Shown here: piece after piece, positions 1 through 13,600 of the stretch
How positions within the stretch are numbered: position 1 is the stretch's first letter
How the letters are laid out: the number at the start of each line of letters is the position of its first letter
Source of the DNA: Rhopalosiphum padi
Lineage: Eukaryota > Arthropoda > Insecta > Hemiptera > Aphididae
NCBI RefSeq assembly: GCF_020882245.1
Contig: NC_083598.1
Coordinates: forward strand, 90,029,714 to 90,093,713
Length of the DNA: 64,000 bases
Direction: 5' to 3'
Translations under genes and position numbers: made by a program
Notes under the pieces: generated by a model
Seen by the model: only the letters and a program-made list of their open reading frames with translations
The model's database searches: none
Told to the model about the DNA's origin: nothing

Positions 1-998
1 TAATCTGGTCCCATACCTCAAAACATCAAAACCAATAGATTAAAAACCTTGTGTAATACTTATATTTTATTATATATAAAAATAGAATATTTGATATAAT
101 ATTTATAGTATATCAAATTCATATTTACCACTGTAGACCATTCCAATGTTGGGTGTAATTTTTTGCACTTTTTCTACTGTTGTTTCATATAAAAGAGATT
201 TACGCTTATTTTCTGTAGCAACTACAACACCATTAGAAGCTAAAAAAACAAATTTAGTATTAATATAATATAAACATACAATAAAAATGGTAAAAACAGC
301 TGTGACAATTTAAATCAAATGTTTCAATAACAGACCTTATTATATATGCATATAAATGTCCAAATTCTAAGTACTAAATTTGTATAATTTTAAAACACAA
401 AAATAATCACCAAACAAACTATCAATTATTCAATATAAGTAAAACAATACAGTTTAACAACAACTCAAAACATAATACACCAACTCTAAATTCTCTAATT
501 CTACTCCAATATATTTTCAACAAGTCTAAACTTTCATCAAATACGAATTAATAAACCTCACTGAACCATTATTGCCTATTGGTAACAGTAAATTGATAAA
601 TCTGAACTTTTTTTTAAAAGAAATAATAGATATTTTAGTATGTTTTATACATAGATAAGATACATATAACATTTTAATTAGTAATCAATTAAATAAATCA
701 TCAAAATTAAAATGATAAATCTTTTTGTACAAACCTTTAATACCGACTGATGCTGCACCAGCCGACACTGCTGCCAAAGCATATTCAATCTGAACAAGTT
801 TACCGGATGGACTGTAAAAGAAATAAAAAATATTACACTAAATCTGGAGAACATTATTTATTCACAATGATATTAAATGCACAATACAATTTAGACAGTA
901 CAAAATTATTAAATAATATAATGACATTTTCGAACCATAATAGAAAAACTTATTTACCTGAATGTGGTCAATGAAAAGCTATATCTTTCAGTAGCCAT
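1..998 (-). CDS. PSMA2: Proteasome subunit alpha type-2 (20S core), 5' part only
   Basis: Alpha-ring subunit of the 20S proteasome, which degrades ubiquitinated proteins in cytosol and nucleus. Coding exons read on the minus strand: 958-998 (ATG at 998), 735-811, 129-239 and 1-16, where the gene leaves the window. The start encodes MATERYSFSLTTF, then SPSGKLVQIEYALAAV, the hallmark N-terminal segment of alpha subunits that gates the pore. Next come SNGVVVATENKRKSLLYE and IGMVYSG, then GMGPDY at the window edge. The order and wording match animal PSMA2 rather than other alpha subunits. Splice sites are CAG|GTAAAT, AAAG|GTTTGT and GTG|GTAAAT, and phases agree (2, 1, 1). About 81 of the usual ~234 residues are present. 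The gene stands head to head with beta-sarcoglycan. The start is chosen because it begins the conserved N-terminus. Confidence 0.95.
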
Positions 999-1489
999 AT
1001 TTGACAAGAAATTATATTATAATAATTACCACAGAAGAATAATAATTTATTTATACAAATCTCTTTAGTATACCTCGAACAATCAACTTAAAATTGTTCT
1101 CACGAAATAATCCCGTTGTTAGTATCTTATAGTAGTACAGAACTACAGATTACAATTACTAAGCGGAAAATTTAAAGTTTACATTATTCTACATTTGTAC
1201 CATAATATTGGTTTGAGGTTAAAAAAAATACACAGCAGTGACGTCACAACACTGTCGCAAAGTATAATTCTATATATTATCGTGATAAACCTTGTCAATT
1301 TTTATCACAGTCCGTGACAAGAACAATCAATAAAGAAGTAAGCACCATTCCAGTGATAATCTGATAGCAATTACATTAATACAATATTATTATTTATAAA
1401 AATAAATAGTAAATTACCGAAATAGATACCTACGAGACAACGACTTGCCTACCTAATACAATTTGATATTTTGGATTTTGTTTATAAAA
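999..1489. promoter_or_regulatory. Candidate shared (bidirectional) promoter region PSMA2 / SGCB
   Basis: Only 491 bp separate the two divergent start codons, so both 5' UTRs and both core promoters must lie here unless unseen non-coding 5' exons exist. The stretch is slightly richer in G+C around 1230-1260 (GTGACGTCACAAC, a CRE-like palindrome TGACGTCA) than its flanks. No clear TATA box is placed for either gene. The regulatory role is inferred from geometry; the TGACGTCA motif is seen directly. Confidence 0.5.
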
Positions 1490-3239
1490 ATGATGAAAAA
1501 TTTGAAAAACGTAGCGTCACAAAATTTATTGTTGCCCAACCGTCTAATAAAACCAACAAAGAAACAAAACCAAACGGAAGAAAACGACTGGTGAGTTGTA
1601 AAAATGAATATATAGACAAATTTATACAATAGATTAATAATATTCAGAAATCCAACCAGCTTGAAACTATTTTTATTGGATTTGAACAAGTTTGTGAATA
1701 GCCACTTTAAATATTAATACATTTGTGTGTTTGCAAGGGGCGAAATTTCAATGAAAAACTGGGAGCGCTGGAGCCCCTCTTTTTTTATCATCTTATGATT
1801 ATGACTTATGGATACTTATTACTATTAAAATCTAAATTAACATGAAACAATTTGGGAGTGCTAAGCATACCCAAGCCCTCCCCAAAACTGCGCCGATGAT
1901 GTTTGGTGTATACTTAAAATAAAATAAAAATATATTATAAACTATAAAGTAAACATTGAGTATACCTATAGATATTGATTATATTGTTGTGGTACAACAT
2001 ATTAAAAATAACCCTTATAAAAAGGACTTGTATTCATTAATGTTGAAATATTTAATCAATATAATATTTCTATTATAAAGTATACTATATTATTACTGTA
2101 AAGAGACTCGTTAGATAAAAAATAAACCCAATTTTTGAAATCATTGTTAATTAAATTAAATTATTCATAATAACATTCAGAACTTGTTGAGTTTTATGAA
2201 AATCTAACTGACCTATTTAAGTATAATATTTTTATTTTTTTACCTAAAAAAATTAATCAAAAATATATTATTGTATAAGTGTATAACCAATGCCTTTTTT
2301 ATTAAAATCTGTAAATAAATTATAATTTTGTAAAGTTTAATTAAATTTTTTTCTAGGTTATTAGTTGCTACAAATTGGTATTTTTGGATATATACATGGA
2401 CATTGATGGTAGTTGCAATTATTGGCTTAGGTGCCACAATTATGCTGATGGTCGTATTACGGTTCACTACTAAAATGGAAAGTATAGAGTTTTTAACTGA
2501 CAGCGAATTGACTAAACTTATGGGCAATATAGATTTAGATGATATATATAAAGTTGATGGTATAATGGAAGGGTTTAAAGACATACCATTAGAAATAATG
2601 AGTGAAAATGATAATATTCTTTTACATGTTGTCAATTCAGAAGACAAAAGTAAGTTGTACAAATCTGATAGAGAATATAAACTGCAGTTAAATTGTATAT
2701 TGTAATTTATTATTTTTTTTCTAGGTTTGGAATCAGCAATTGAACTTGGATTTTCTAAAACACAAGTAAAAAACATTGACTCGTTCACAGTGGGAGATCC
2801 AGAAAACCCTATTTTTACCACATCATTTCCAAACTTTGGACTTCCAGAAGGTGTCCGTCATTTAGATGTAGCCACAGTATACACCAATCGGATAGTAAGT
2901 CCAATAAACGAGACTCTAATATTGAAATCTTCAAACTATACTCGGCTGAAAGGTAATGAAGGAACAGTCATTGATGGCTCTAAAATAAAATGGTCAGCCG
3001 AAGGAGATATATTTCTCAGATCGGTAAATGGCACAGTAGTACTGAGTTCTGCAGGCATTTACTTAGATGTACAGAATTTACCAGTAGTACTGTCAAACAA
3101 ATTTGCTGCTCATCAATATAAACTATGCATATGTATGCCGAGTGGAATGGTATTCAGAGTGCCAGTGTCAACAAGCTACAATTCTCACATGGCTTGCAGT
3201 ATGATTGATCTAGGAGAAAGCAATCATCCATGCAAATAA
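1490..3239 (+). CDS. Sgcb: Beta-sarcoglycan, complete three-exon gene
   Basis: Type II membrane glycoprotein of the sarcoglycan part of the dystrophin-glycoprotein complex, which links the muscle cytoskeleton to the matrix. Exons 1490-1590, 2357-2649 and 2725-3239 join in phase (TG|G gives Trp34; A|GT gives Ser) to a 302-residue protein; human SGCB has 318. A short cytoplasmic tail (about 1-47) precedes one transmembrane helix (about 48-68, rich in Leu/Val/Ile/Ala). The extracellular part carries FTTSFPNFGLPEGVRHLDV, aligning with the sarcoglycan FSTDYETHEFHLPSGV block, and N-glycosylation sequons (NET, NYT, NGT). It ends in a Cys-rich tail (YKLCICMPSG and two later Cys). That tail and the LPEGV block favour beta over gamma/delta. 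The first ATG at 1490 is adjacent to a second ATG. Exon 1 is the least certain part because N-termini diverge, but its donor and phase fit. Confidence 0.9.
1734..1898. repeat. Possible remnant of a C-rich hAT-type miniature element in SGCB intron 1
   Basis: G/C-rich blocks stand out of the AT-rich intron: GGGGCGAAATTTC, then GGAGCCCCTC on the left, and AAGCCCTCCCC followed by GCGCCGATG on the right. They resemble the ends of the better-preserved miniature elements at 25.6 and 30.7 kb. Terminal repeats and the target duplication are too worn to define exact ends. Confidence 0.35.
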
Positions 3240-5464
3240 AATGGTAAATATTATTATTTAAAACTTATTTATATTCTTACAAACTCAGATTAATCATTAG
3301 TTCTATCATTGTCCATTGATAATAAATACTATAATCAACGGTTGTATAAACTATAAATTAGTCTTACAAAAAAAAATACCATGATCATTATTGTATATGC
3401 TATTATTGTGGCTTAGGACTTCTTGAATTTTTTTTTTATTGTTGCTCAATATACTAATTAGAACATAATATAATATATTTTGTGAAATAGTGAAATTAAA
3501 TACATAAAGTTTAACTGCATATTTTGTTTTAATCATAAAAATGTTAGGATTTTGAACAACCATTATAATTATTATGTTAAGGCATATTTTCATATACATA
3601 CCGTAAATCGTAATTTACCTCCTATAAATTTAAATGTATATTTTAGTAATTTTAGTTGTATACTTCAAACATTTAGTGTACAAGTCCCAAACCTTAATAA
3701 TATATTTTTGTTTATAATTATTAAATAAATATAAAATATTATCTACATCAATTCGAGTAATTTTAATTGCATATTTTAATAAACCATTTTATAACTGTTT
3801 TGAGCTGGTTAACTTGATGTCTTATACTTTTTCCAACATTTGTCTACAGTCCCTTTTTTTTGAACTTCAAACTTCTTATTTTTAAATTGTTGTTGGCCCT
3901 TCATGAGATTTTTTTATACTAATATATAGAAATTAGTTCACCCAAACCGGTGTGAAAAAACATACCAGAATATATTCACCATATTATTGATATAGTTGAT
4001 ATAGTTCATTATTCCAGTGTGGAATAATTTTATATTGGTTTGGAAACACAAATTTCTTGCATGTATCATGCAAGTGAAACAATACTTGACACCACAGTTA
4101 CTTGACCTAAGCTCTATCGCAATAATACTATTATTAGTTTTTTAAGTTCTTTTTGTTTTTTTATATAGAGTTATTCATGCTTTAATATTGTCTCAGACGT
4201 GTATAATATAATATTTAAAAAGCTAAGTTATAAAATCTTCACTATTAATGTTCATAAATAATATTATTTGTGACTTAGTGTACCTATATATGTGCGCTAA
4301 TCAATAAGCCATCAACATCTTAAATCTATTTTATTAATACTAACATTTTTACTATTTTTTCTTAAGTATTGAGCAATACAATTTTATATATATTATATAA
4401 TAATTAATAAAGTAAATATATATATTTTATCATTTATCGACAAATTTGTATGTATATTAAGTACATAAAATTACTGTTCTGAATTATCTCTTATTAATAT
4501 GGTTTTATTCTAAAAAATTATGTGTACTTAAAAAAAAATTGTTCTTTCTGCTAAATGGTAACTTTTTACAAAACCAAAAATCACAGTAACTCGACTTTTA
4601 TCACAGTTCACTATAACTGTTCAATCTTGAAATTATCTTAAAATCACCTCTACTCTCTAGAGAATATTTCTTTCATGAACCAATTAGGCCACTTTACGCC
4701 AATAAAACTAAATAATCTGTGATGTTAATGTGTTATATATAAATGCAATAAATAGATGATATAATAAATATTATTGCTTGTTTCAGTTCATTCTGGTATA
4801 ATATACAATATGTCAATATATACTATAGACAGAATTATTCAAGCCATCATGTTTACTCAAAGAGCATCATAAAAAAGAAAAAAAAATATTAGACAAGTTC
4901 TGAATGGATTTCAACATACCAACTACCATTTCAGGTGCATTTTATTTTAGCATTATTAAATATTTCATTTTTTGCTGAATTAATGAAATAACTCCAATAC
5001 AATTAGTTCATAAGAGATAGTTAACAAATTAATGTAATAATTGTTGTTATTTTTTTTTATTATTATTATCATCATCATTATATTAATACTGAAATAATAC
5101 TACTAGCCTTAAATAATATTACCTAAAACACTAATCTAGTCATTAAATCTAGTCACATTTGTACTTAAGTTGTGAATTTAAACACATTTAAAATAATATG
5201 TTATATTACTCTTGTTTTTATAATACAATCAATAAAGAAATTGTGTTTTCAAACAGTTGTACAGAAGGAATTTATTTAATCAAAAAGTTATACAACAATT
5301 GAGGTTCTCGAATGTATAAATATAATATATTGTTTTGATAATTTCTTAAAGAATTGAAAAAAAGAAAATATACCAGATATTATGCACACTCAATACACAC
5401 ACAAACATGAAATATATACACGAAAAATCACAAATTTTTTAAAAACTAATTTATAACTATTGAC
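3240..5464. other. Convergent intergenic region, no gene seen
   Basis: Holds the 3' UTRs of SGCB (plus) and of the NF45 gene (minus), which point at each other. Several AATAAA-like signals lie downstream of the SGCB stop, for example just after it and near 3725. Otherwise it is AT-rich sequence with short simple repeats and no coding pattern on either strand. Confidence 0.6.
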
Positions 5465-7634
5465 TCAAGTGCTTTCCATTGCTACTTCTTCATTTTCTGC
5501 GCCGGTAGTATCCACATCATCTACCATCTCTTCTTGTTTTTCGTATGCTTTTTGCAAGTCTTCCAAAACAATAGTGTTGATGGATTTCAATTTTAGAATG
5601 TCTGAAAAGTAAAAATTCAAACGTCAAACAACATCAAATGTACAGTCATACGTCACAATAGGTTGTACATACTATCATTTCCATTTAGTACAGCAATAAA
5701 ACCACCATGAGCCATCACACGAACTAAATGTTGTGCAGTCATGCACAATAAGTCTTGTTGTTCCAACGATAGTAAGGTTTGAATTCTTATGTTACCACTT
5801 TCGCATGGATCTATTATACCAGCTGAACCAGGAAGAAATAGCCCACCAGCCAGTAGTTGTATGACTCTCCTGTATGCTATCTGAATAGGTAATGTTTGTT
5901 TGTTGTTTAACAGTGAACGATGAGCCTAAGGGAAACATATAAAAAAAAACTCGTAAGTTTCTTAAACTTATTGTGAACAATTATCATTGTCATTTAACTC
6001 GTAGTTAATTTTTTTAAGTTTCAAACTAACCAATAAGTCTATCATCCATGGATTTAAACACTTTAGTCCAGTGAAACGGTTGCGCAAATCTTTAAGAAGC
6101 CTAACAAGCATCTTATTTGATGAATGAGAGGCATTGTCATCAAACCACCGGCTATAAATAAACAAAACAAAAAGGTTTAGTAGATAATGACATTGTACCT
6201 AAAAAATATTAGTATTTAAATAATAAAATTAAACACAGTAATAGTTGTTAACCAGCGCTCATAACTTGTAACTAAAAATATTGTTATAATCGCAATAATA
6301 TGTATTTAACAAATCATATAACTGCTTAAATAATATGCACTAAACATGTTAAATATGTATATTTTTTTTTTGTTGGTTCATCAAAAAAAAAAATATATAT
6401 ACATCTTTACATGACAGTTGGAACATCTGACTGGCCAAAAATGTTTAGAATATTGTTTAGGTGTCATTAAAAAATCATGCATATGGAAAATTTAGAGTTC
6501 CAAATAAAGTCATTACAAACAAATAAATGAGATTGTGAACGACTGTAAAATAGGTATGAATGAATATGGTTGTTTCCAAGACAAAATAAAAATTGTATTT
6601 ATACATTTTAATCATTTTATTGTCATACAAATTAATCAACAATTCTGAGAATAATGACAAAATTGTATGACGTATGAAACTAAACAATTAACATTAAACA
6701 CACTAAATATTTTAATAAAAAAATCACCTATGGCGTATGGCACCCATGTGTAGTTTCATTGCATTTGCATCCAAGTGTAGGCCAGATGTGAGCTTCTTTA
6801 AATTTGTTGATATAGTGGAAATTAGTATACGCACAGTGCCTTGTGAAGAAATAATATCAAAACCAGTGCTATCTGGAGCCAACAAAACATCTAGAAATAA
6901 TATTAAATTTAGCAAACATGAATATTATAAAAAAAAAACAATTGAATAAACAAATTCTAAACCAACCATCAGCAATCTGCATTCCAGTCGGATAATTTTC
7001 TCTGAAGTCAGCTATAATTCGCTGTGACAAAGATATAACGCTCTCTTTAGTAGGTAAAGTTTTAAAAATAACCACTATGTCAGCCACGGTGTGGCCCTTC
7101 ATGATAGTTGCTTTTTTAAAAGATCCAACTACTCTAACTTCTTCTATCTGTAATATAAACATAATAATATAATATTACAAATAGAAAATAATTTAAAGTA
7201 TATGCACATAACAATAAACCTACAGATACTTCAGTTTTTCCCGGGGATATAATAATATTATCCAGTATAGACTGTATCTTGGTAACAACTCCCAAAAGAG
7301 ATGAATGATCTTCTGAAGTGGGTGTTAACACTTGGGCCCTTTTGAGTAAAGCCTGGAGAATAAAAACATAATATAATAATATGTAGGTAGGTATTCAATG
7401 TTTTTATACTGAAAACAGTTGTAAGACTAGTCAATATGAATTTTCACTTACAGCGTTGAAAGCTGATTCTTCTGTAGTATGAGCGCCAGGCTTCACACGA
7501 GGGAACGCGCCTTCGCAAAGAACTATATCGAAAGGATGTCTTGGAACTCTGCGCGACATGAACGGAGGAACCATTGGTCCGGCTAACGATGGTGGAAATC
7601 TATTCATATTGATACGTCCACTACTACGAACCAT
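5465..7634 (-). CDS. ILF2: NF45 / interleukin enhancer-binding factor 2, complete seven-exon gene
   Basis: RNA- and DNA-binding partner of NF90/NF110 and related DZF proteins; acts in the nucleus in RNA processing and translation control. Exons, minus strand: 7452-7634, 7224-7352, 6967-7147, 6728-6890, 6031-6151, 5673-5925, 5465-5601. All junctions are GT/AG and in phase, giving 388 residues; human NF45 has 390. The N-terminus is RG-poor compared with vertebrates but leads into PFDIVLCEGAFPRVKP. The DZF (catalytically inactive nucleotidyltransferase) fold follows: IEEVRVVGSFKKATI, VADIVVIFKTLP, RWFDDNASHSSNKMLVRLLK, then PGSAGIIDPCESGNIR. The C-terminus is acidic (EKQEEMVDDVD, ENEEVAMEST), as in the family. 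The start at 7634 is the first ATG that keeps the conserved N-terminal block; an in-frame extension upstream has no ATG. Confidence 0.96.
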
Positions 7635-10600
7635 TGGTTTTAAAAGACAAATCGCCAAATACTGACAAATTTAGACGGCGAATGAGTGGTTTCTACCAAT
7701 TATTCAATAAATATTTTGTAAACATAAATATGATATTCGAAAATAATTTATGGATACATAAACAATACAGAAGACTAAAAAGTCAAGACAGCAGAGTCGG
7801 CGTTCGGCAGACGCTACTGCGCTGGTGAGCAGCGAATAAAATACAATAATTTAACGATAACAACAAGTTTAACAACATAACCTCTGAAAGTCTGTGTCAC
7901 TGAAATAGATAATATGGTTTCGTGGAGTAAAAAATATATATTATAATTTATTCATTAAATGATAACAATATCATTATGTATAGTTTTTTAGCGCCAACAA
8001 TTTTTATTTTTATTATATTAAAGTATTTTTTTAAAATTGTATTATTAATTATTCTTTCCTAAAAGGCTAAAAAAGTATGTATTCTTCAATAAGAATCGCA
8101 TATTATAGCATACGTACATCAGACTCAAAAGTTTTAATAAAAAAATAATGTTTTTGAAAGGTAAGTACCTATAACTTCTATATAGTTCCGTTGTTCTAAT
8201 TTATAATATATACCTATAATTATAATAAATAATTAATAAATACGTGAATATGCGATTGCAGAACGCCGTTGTATATTCGATAAACTATAACTATTTACCT
8301 ATTATACTATTTTAAATTTTTTAACATAAGTAGGTACCTATTTCACTTTCAGTGCACTGTTTGATTTCTTTCTCTGACACATCTATTACGTATAGACAAA
8401 ACGTATTAATTCAGATTAAGTACTTAGAGTAGGTAATCTTTGAGTAAAAACATTTTATAAAAATAATAAAGAATAGTAATATTGGTATGACGTAAATTTT
8501 TTTTTTAAATGATATCTCAAAAAAATGTAATAGGTGCTTATATTTAGGCATCCATATTAACCATTTAAATTTATAATAAAAAGTTTTTATTTTTATACTC
8601 AAATATAAATTAAAATACAAAGCCAAATTGTCGAGAGAGAAAATAAATACCTAGTTTTTAATAACATCATTAAAATACTCTCAATAGGAACCTACAAATG
8701 TCATTATGCCCTCAAAAATACACTTTAGATACGGAAATAATGATCATGACATGATCATCATGTCCAGTTAAATCAACTAAATTTGATTATTTTATTTTAA
8801 AATTAATATAGAGAAAAATATTCTATAGCTCCCCCTCCCCCCCATTGAACTTCATTTATTAATATTGAATTATTAAATATTAATATCTCAAACGTTACAG
8901 GTAGGTATGCCTTTAAATAAAATATAAATGTATTTATCTATATTGTTTATACCTATTATAGTTTTATGAATTAAGTAATTAAGTTCACAGTAACATTTAT
9001 TAATTAATGTACCCGTAATATAAATTATAAATTTAAAATCACTAAATAATTAAAAATAAAATCATAATATAACGACTAACGAGTAACGAGCACACGAGTG
9101 TTGGAAATTATTTAACGATAATCGATCACTTATGATAGCACACACGACCTATAGAAGTATAGAAACGATCTCAGCGTATATTTATTGACTTATTGTAGTC
9201 TTTCTCAAGTCTGGATAAATTATGTTTTATGTTTGAATCATATAGCAACAAGCAACCTATAATATTTATTAATTGCTCGTTGAAAGGCAACTAATTTTAG
9301 AACTCTTCATTTACGATAAAATTTAGGGTAAATCAGGAGGCAACTCATATGTGCCTGTCTTAATAACTGCAATAATAAAGGAATAACAGATATATTTAGA
9401 TGATTAGATATATATGTTAGGTACATACAATTATGCAACATACCTTATTACTCATAGAATACAGATATTATTATATTTTAATATTTTATAGTTGTCTTTT
9501 TATTGAACACATTTTATACTTTATTATAATACATTTCTGTAGCTCCATTATAAAAGCCAGCACTACCTAGTGTTGCCTAGTGCAGCTCCTGCCAGCACTA
9601 CTAATTCAGTATAACACACTAAATTTGGGGTAGCTGAGCATAGCATAGTATCCACGTGGAACTATGGAAATTAAAAAAAATCTTCACTTTTGCACGGCAG
9701 TACGACACTATATGCAAATTATTCCTTTCTATTGTAAATACATTCCCTTTAAATGATGACATGCAGCTTGTACATATCTTGTATGTATCTTATGCAGATG
9801 GCAGATCCCAGACGGACTTATAAATATAACACTATATCACTATACGTGGACCAATCAGGTCATTTCAGTCAGCCAAATTATTTTCGAATACATCATCAGA
9901 TTCGGACAGATTAATATAATAAGTTATAGGTATACTTACATTGCAGTGTTGTGTTGTTGTATAGTCTATAAGTATTTAAACTATTTTGTCTTTAAATTTA
10001 AAACAATTATTAAATATTATATAGAATGTGTTGGATTTCACAAACAATATATACATATTTTAAACTTTATACGCGCATACAAACTTATTATTATGGTAAA
10101 TGTTGCAATATTTTTAAATTGTAGGTACAATATATATTGTATAGCTATATAGTATATAGTTGAAATTATAACATTAATATATATTTTTTACGTTAAAAAT
10201 AAACAATTATTACGTTCTAAAAAATCATTAGAGTGTATAGCTGAGTAATGAGCATAGAAGGCACATAGTATATCAGTTATATATTATGAAATATTGCATA
10301 TACTACAGTTATACCTAACTATAATTATTATAATACCAGCTAATGGCTATATATGTATATTGTATAGCATTCACGGTTTGTTAATTGTAATGTACGTTCT
10401 ATTTCAATGTCAGTTACAGAAATCGTTATTTACGGATTTAGTTATATGTTATTAAAAAAAAAAATTGTGTGGTACTAGTCACTCTACTCATCTGTATTTA
10501 ATTTGAGATTGTCTGCAACTGCAATTGAAGGTCTGCAATTATTTAAGCGTTGTATAAAACCATTTACACATAATCTACCAATAAACGGGAAACATTTTTT

Positions 10601-13600
10601 AAATGTGGGTTAAAAGTGAACGTTATACTAAACAATTAAAATCAATTTTATAATATAATATTATGACTTGATCGATTTATGTTTTGTTCTTATAGTATAC
10701 AAATTGTGCATTTTTTAAAATTATTTATGAGTACACATTATTATATTTTATTGTTCAATTATAGACGGTATACAATATATAAGTAATAGTACATCGATTG
10801 AAAAAAAATTAAAATTATTAACTATTTATACTACTGCTTTAAATATAGGTAGGTACTAATACAATAATTGTACTGACAAAGTGACAACTAATACTTGCTA
10901 TATTAATTTAAAATTATGAATGAAGTAATGAATGTATAGTGATTATACAAATTTATGTTTATTTGTGTCTTGTGTGTAAAACATTTGATAGATAATTAAT
11001 AATTATAATATATTTACAATACAGTGGCTGCAGTGACGTACATACAAGTAGTGTAGGCGTTGCTTACAATTTCAGTTGTAAAACGTTATGGGTATACTTT
11101 TAAATTACCAAATTATACATTATTATTTTTTACATTTTGTTATTGGTATTATTTTTTATACATTATTATTATTTATTGGTAATCTATAAAAACAACGCCG
11201 TTGGTTCCAGGAGTGAGTTACGACTGTCAGAAGATAAAAAACCGAGAATACTCGATAAAATGTCCCTCAAACCTCCAGCAAGACCAGCATATTATACGTT
11301 CAGGCCAACAATGTATTTTCTAAAAATATTAGACGTGTGTGTAAATGATCCCAATTCTTTTTTTCCTATTTTGTATACTTTAATACTATCATATTCATCT
11401 ATGAGTGTATGACTATATGATGATTATGATGTAAGTGATTTTTAAATGTGCTACACGACCGCAATCATTGTGGTTTAAATCTACATAATCATTACCTATA
11501 CATATTATACATCTTTCATTGCATTGATACGATACTCCAGGGGCTGTTATTGGCCACCATCACAAAATTAAGAGTCTCACAAACATCCTAAAAAATCTAT
11601 TTTAAAACAAAAGGGAAATTGAATTTAACTATTATGAATAATAATTCTAAAATAATGAAGAGATGCATATAAGTATATACAAAACTTTTTAATTATAAAA
11701 ACAGTTAAACACGTCTCTTGGTATCCGTGATGAAACTATTTCATTAAAAAAAATTAAAATTAATAAAATTAACAGAGGTATCCCCGAAGCGAGTAAAATG
11801 ATTTCTTTAAACAAATTTTTTATTTTAATGATGGTAAGAATAATTATAAATAAAAGTATTGAATGAAGATAGTCCTATAAAAAAATGCTAAAAAAAATAT
11901 GTGAACTTAAAAATAATTATAAAAAAAATCAGTTGCAGATGTCAATGGTTATACAATACATTTAGAGAGGTTTAATGGCATTCAAGGTTAAACTAAATTA
12001 AAATGAAAAAATTATATCATAACTAAATAATGGTAATATTTGGTAGACATTTCAAGGTTATAGGGTTTTTTCTTTCTGAATTACAAAAAACAAAAACAAA
12101 TAGCGTGTATTTTCTCGTTTCCCATATTCTCTTCTTTTTTTTTGTTAGTTTTTCTTATTTATTGCTATTTTTTTAATTTTAACCTTCAAAAGTACACAGT
12201 AGATTGAATTTGCTACCATCGCAACTAATCTTAATGTTGAAGACTGTTTTTTTTTTCTATAGAAGATTTACTCAGAATTTAATAAGTACTAATCAGATAA
12301 AACCTTTTAAAATAATTTAATTTTAATTTTAAATCATTCAAATTGACCGTAAAACATAAAAAAAAAATTATTTCGTGTATTCATAAGATAAAAATTAATC
12401 TCTAAGATGCCATCAGCTCGTTTCGCTCCAATTACGATCCTATATAAAAAAGGAAATATAATTTCCCATCTCCATTAAACGTCTGCAACTACCTTGACGG
12501 GTTGACATGTAACTTATGTAAACAATAAGTTATTAATTAAAGTTTATTAACACCTATCTGTCAGAATAAACTGACACTAGGCCAGCTACTGACATAAATA
12601 GAACTATGAATGAGATAAATGTCATTAATGTAAGTATATGCGTATGATAAGATTAGTGAAAAAAAGTAAACTATAACTATACTATTAGTATTAGTATTAG
12701 ATTATTTGCAAAATAAAAGGATTACATTTTTTTATTAGATGTATTATACTACGAGGCAAGTGGGTCATTTAGTTGGAAATCTTTTTGAATAATGATATTA
12801 TTATAATCGTCGAACAAAGGTTTTTGGTGGGGATTCTGTGTTGAATGACCGAAGTTTTAAAAAAAAAAACAATTTTACTCGCATCAAATTTATTTACGGT
12901 TGATATATTATAATATGATTGTTATGTTTTATGTAATTTATTTTGAAAAGATACATAATCATTTTTGTATAGGTAATATGTTTTAATCAAATCAAAAAGA
13001 ACTTTTAAATTAAAATATCGTAAAAACCAATGAGAGAACACTGCAGATAATGTTTTCACACATTATTCATTCAGATAGTGTCTTCTTTAAATGATGAAAC
13101 ATTGCCACTACTCCAATACATTTTATTCTTTTTAATATCTGTTATCTATATATCTTTGTTACACGTGTAAGCGTAATATAGTGAAATCGTGTTCTGTAAA
13201 ATCAAATTATTAATTTATGTTTTAATTTAAGGTTGTAACCTAAAACTAATATTGACCTAATAAAAAAAATTAAATAATCACAACTTGAACCTTCGAAACC
13301 TTGAAAATTATTATGAAAATAACATTTGAAAACCACTGATCACGTGCTTTTACTTTTAAAGTTATAAAATATAGGTAGTCAAAAATAAAAACTATAACCG
13401 AACTCAAATGGTACATACCTGCTATACCCACTATTTTGATTACACTTTATGTTATATTGAAATAGTTTATATGCGTGTGACGAACTACAATGACAATTTT
13501 AATTATTTTTTATATTTCATAAATAGTGGGTAGTGTTTTTTAGTTTGTTTCTTTTATAACTGGATACAATTTTTAGATTTTCGTGTTCCCATGACGCAAG

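Noticed and set aside
2240..2821. 193-residue minus-strand ORF
   Set aside because: It is the antisense shadow of beta-sarcoglycan exons 2 and 3; the plus strand carries the recognised family and correct splice sites.
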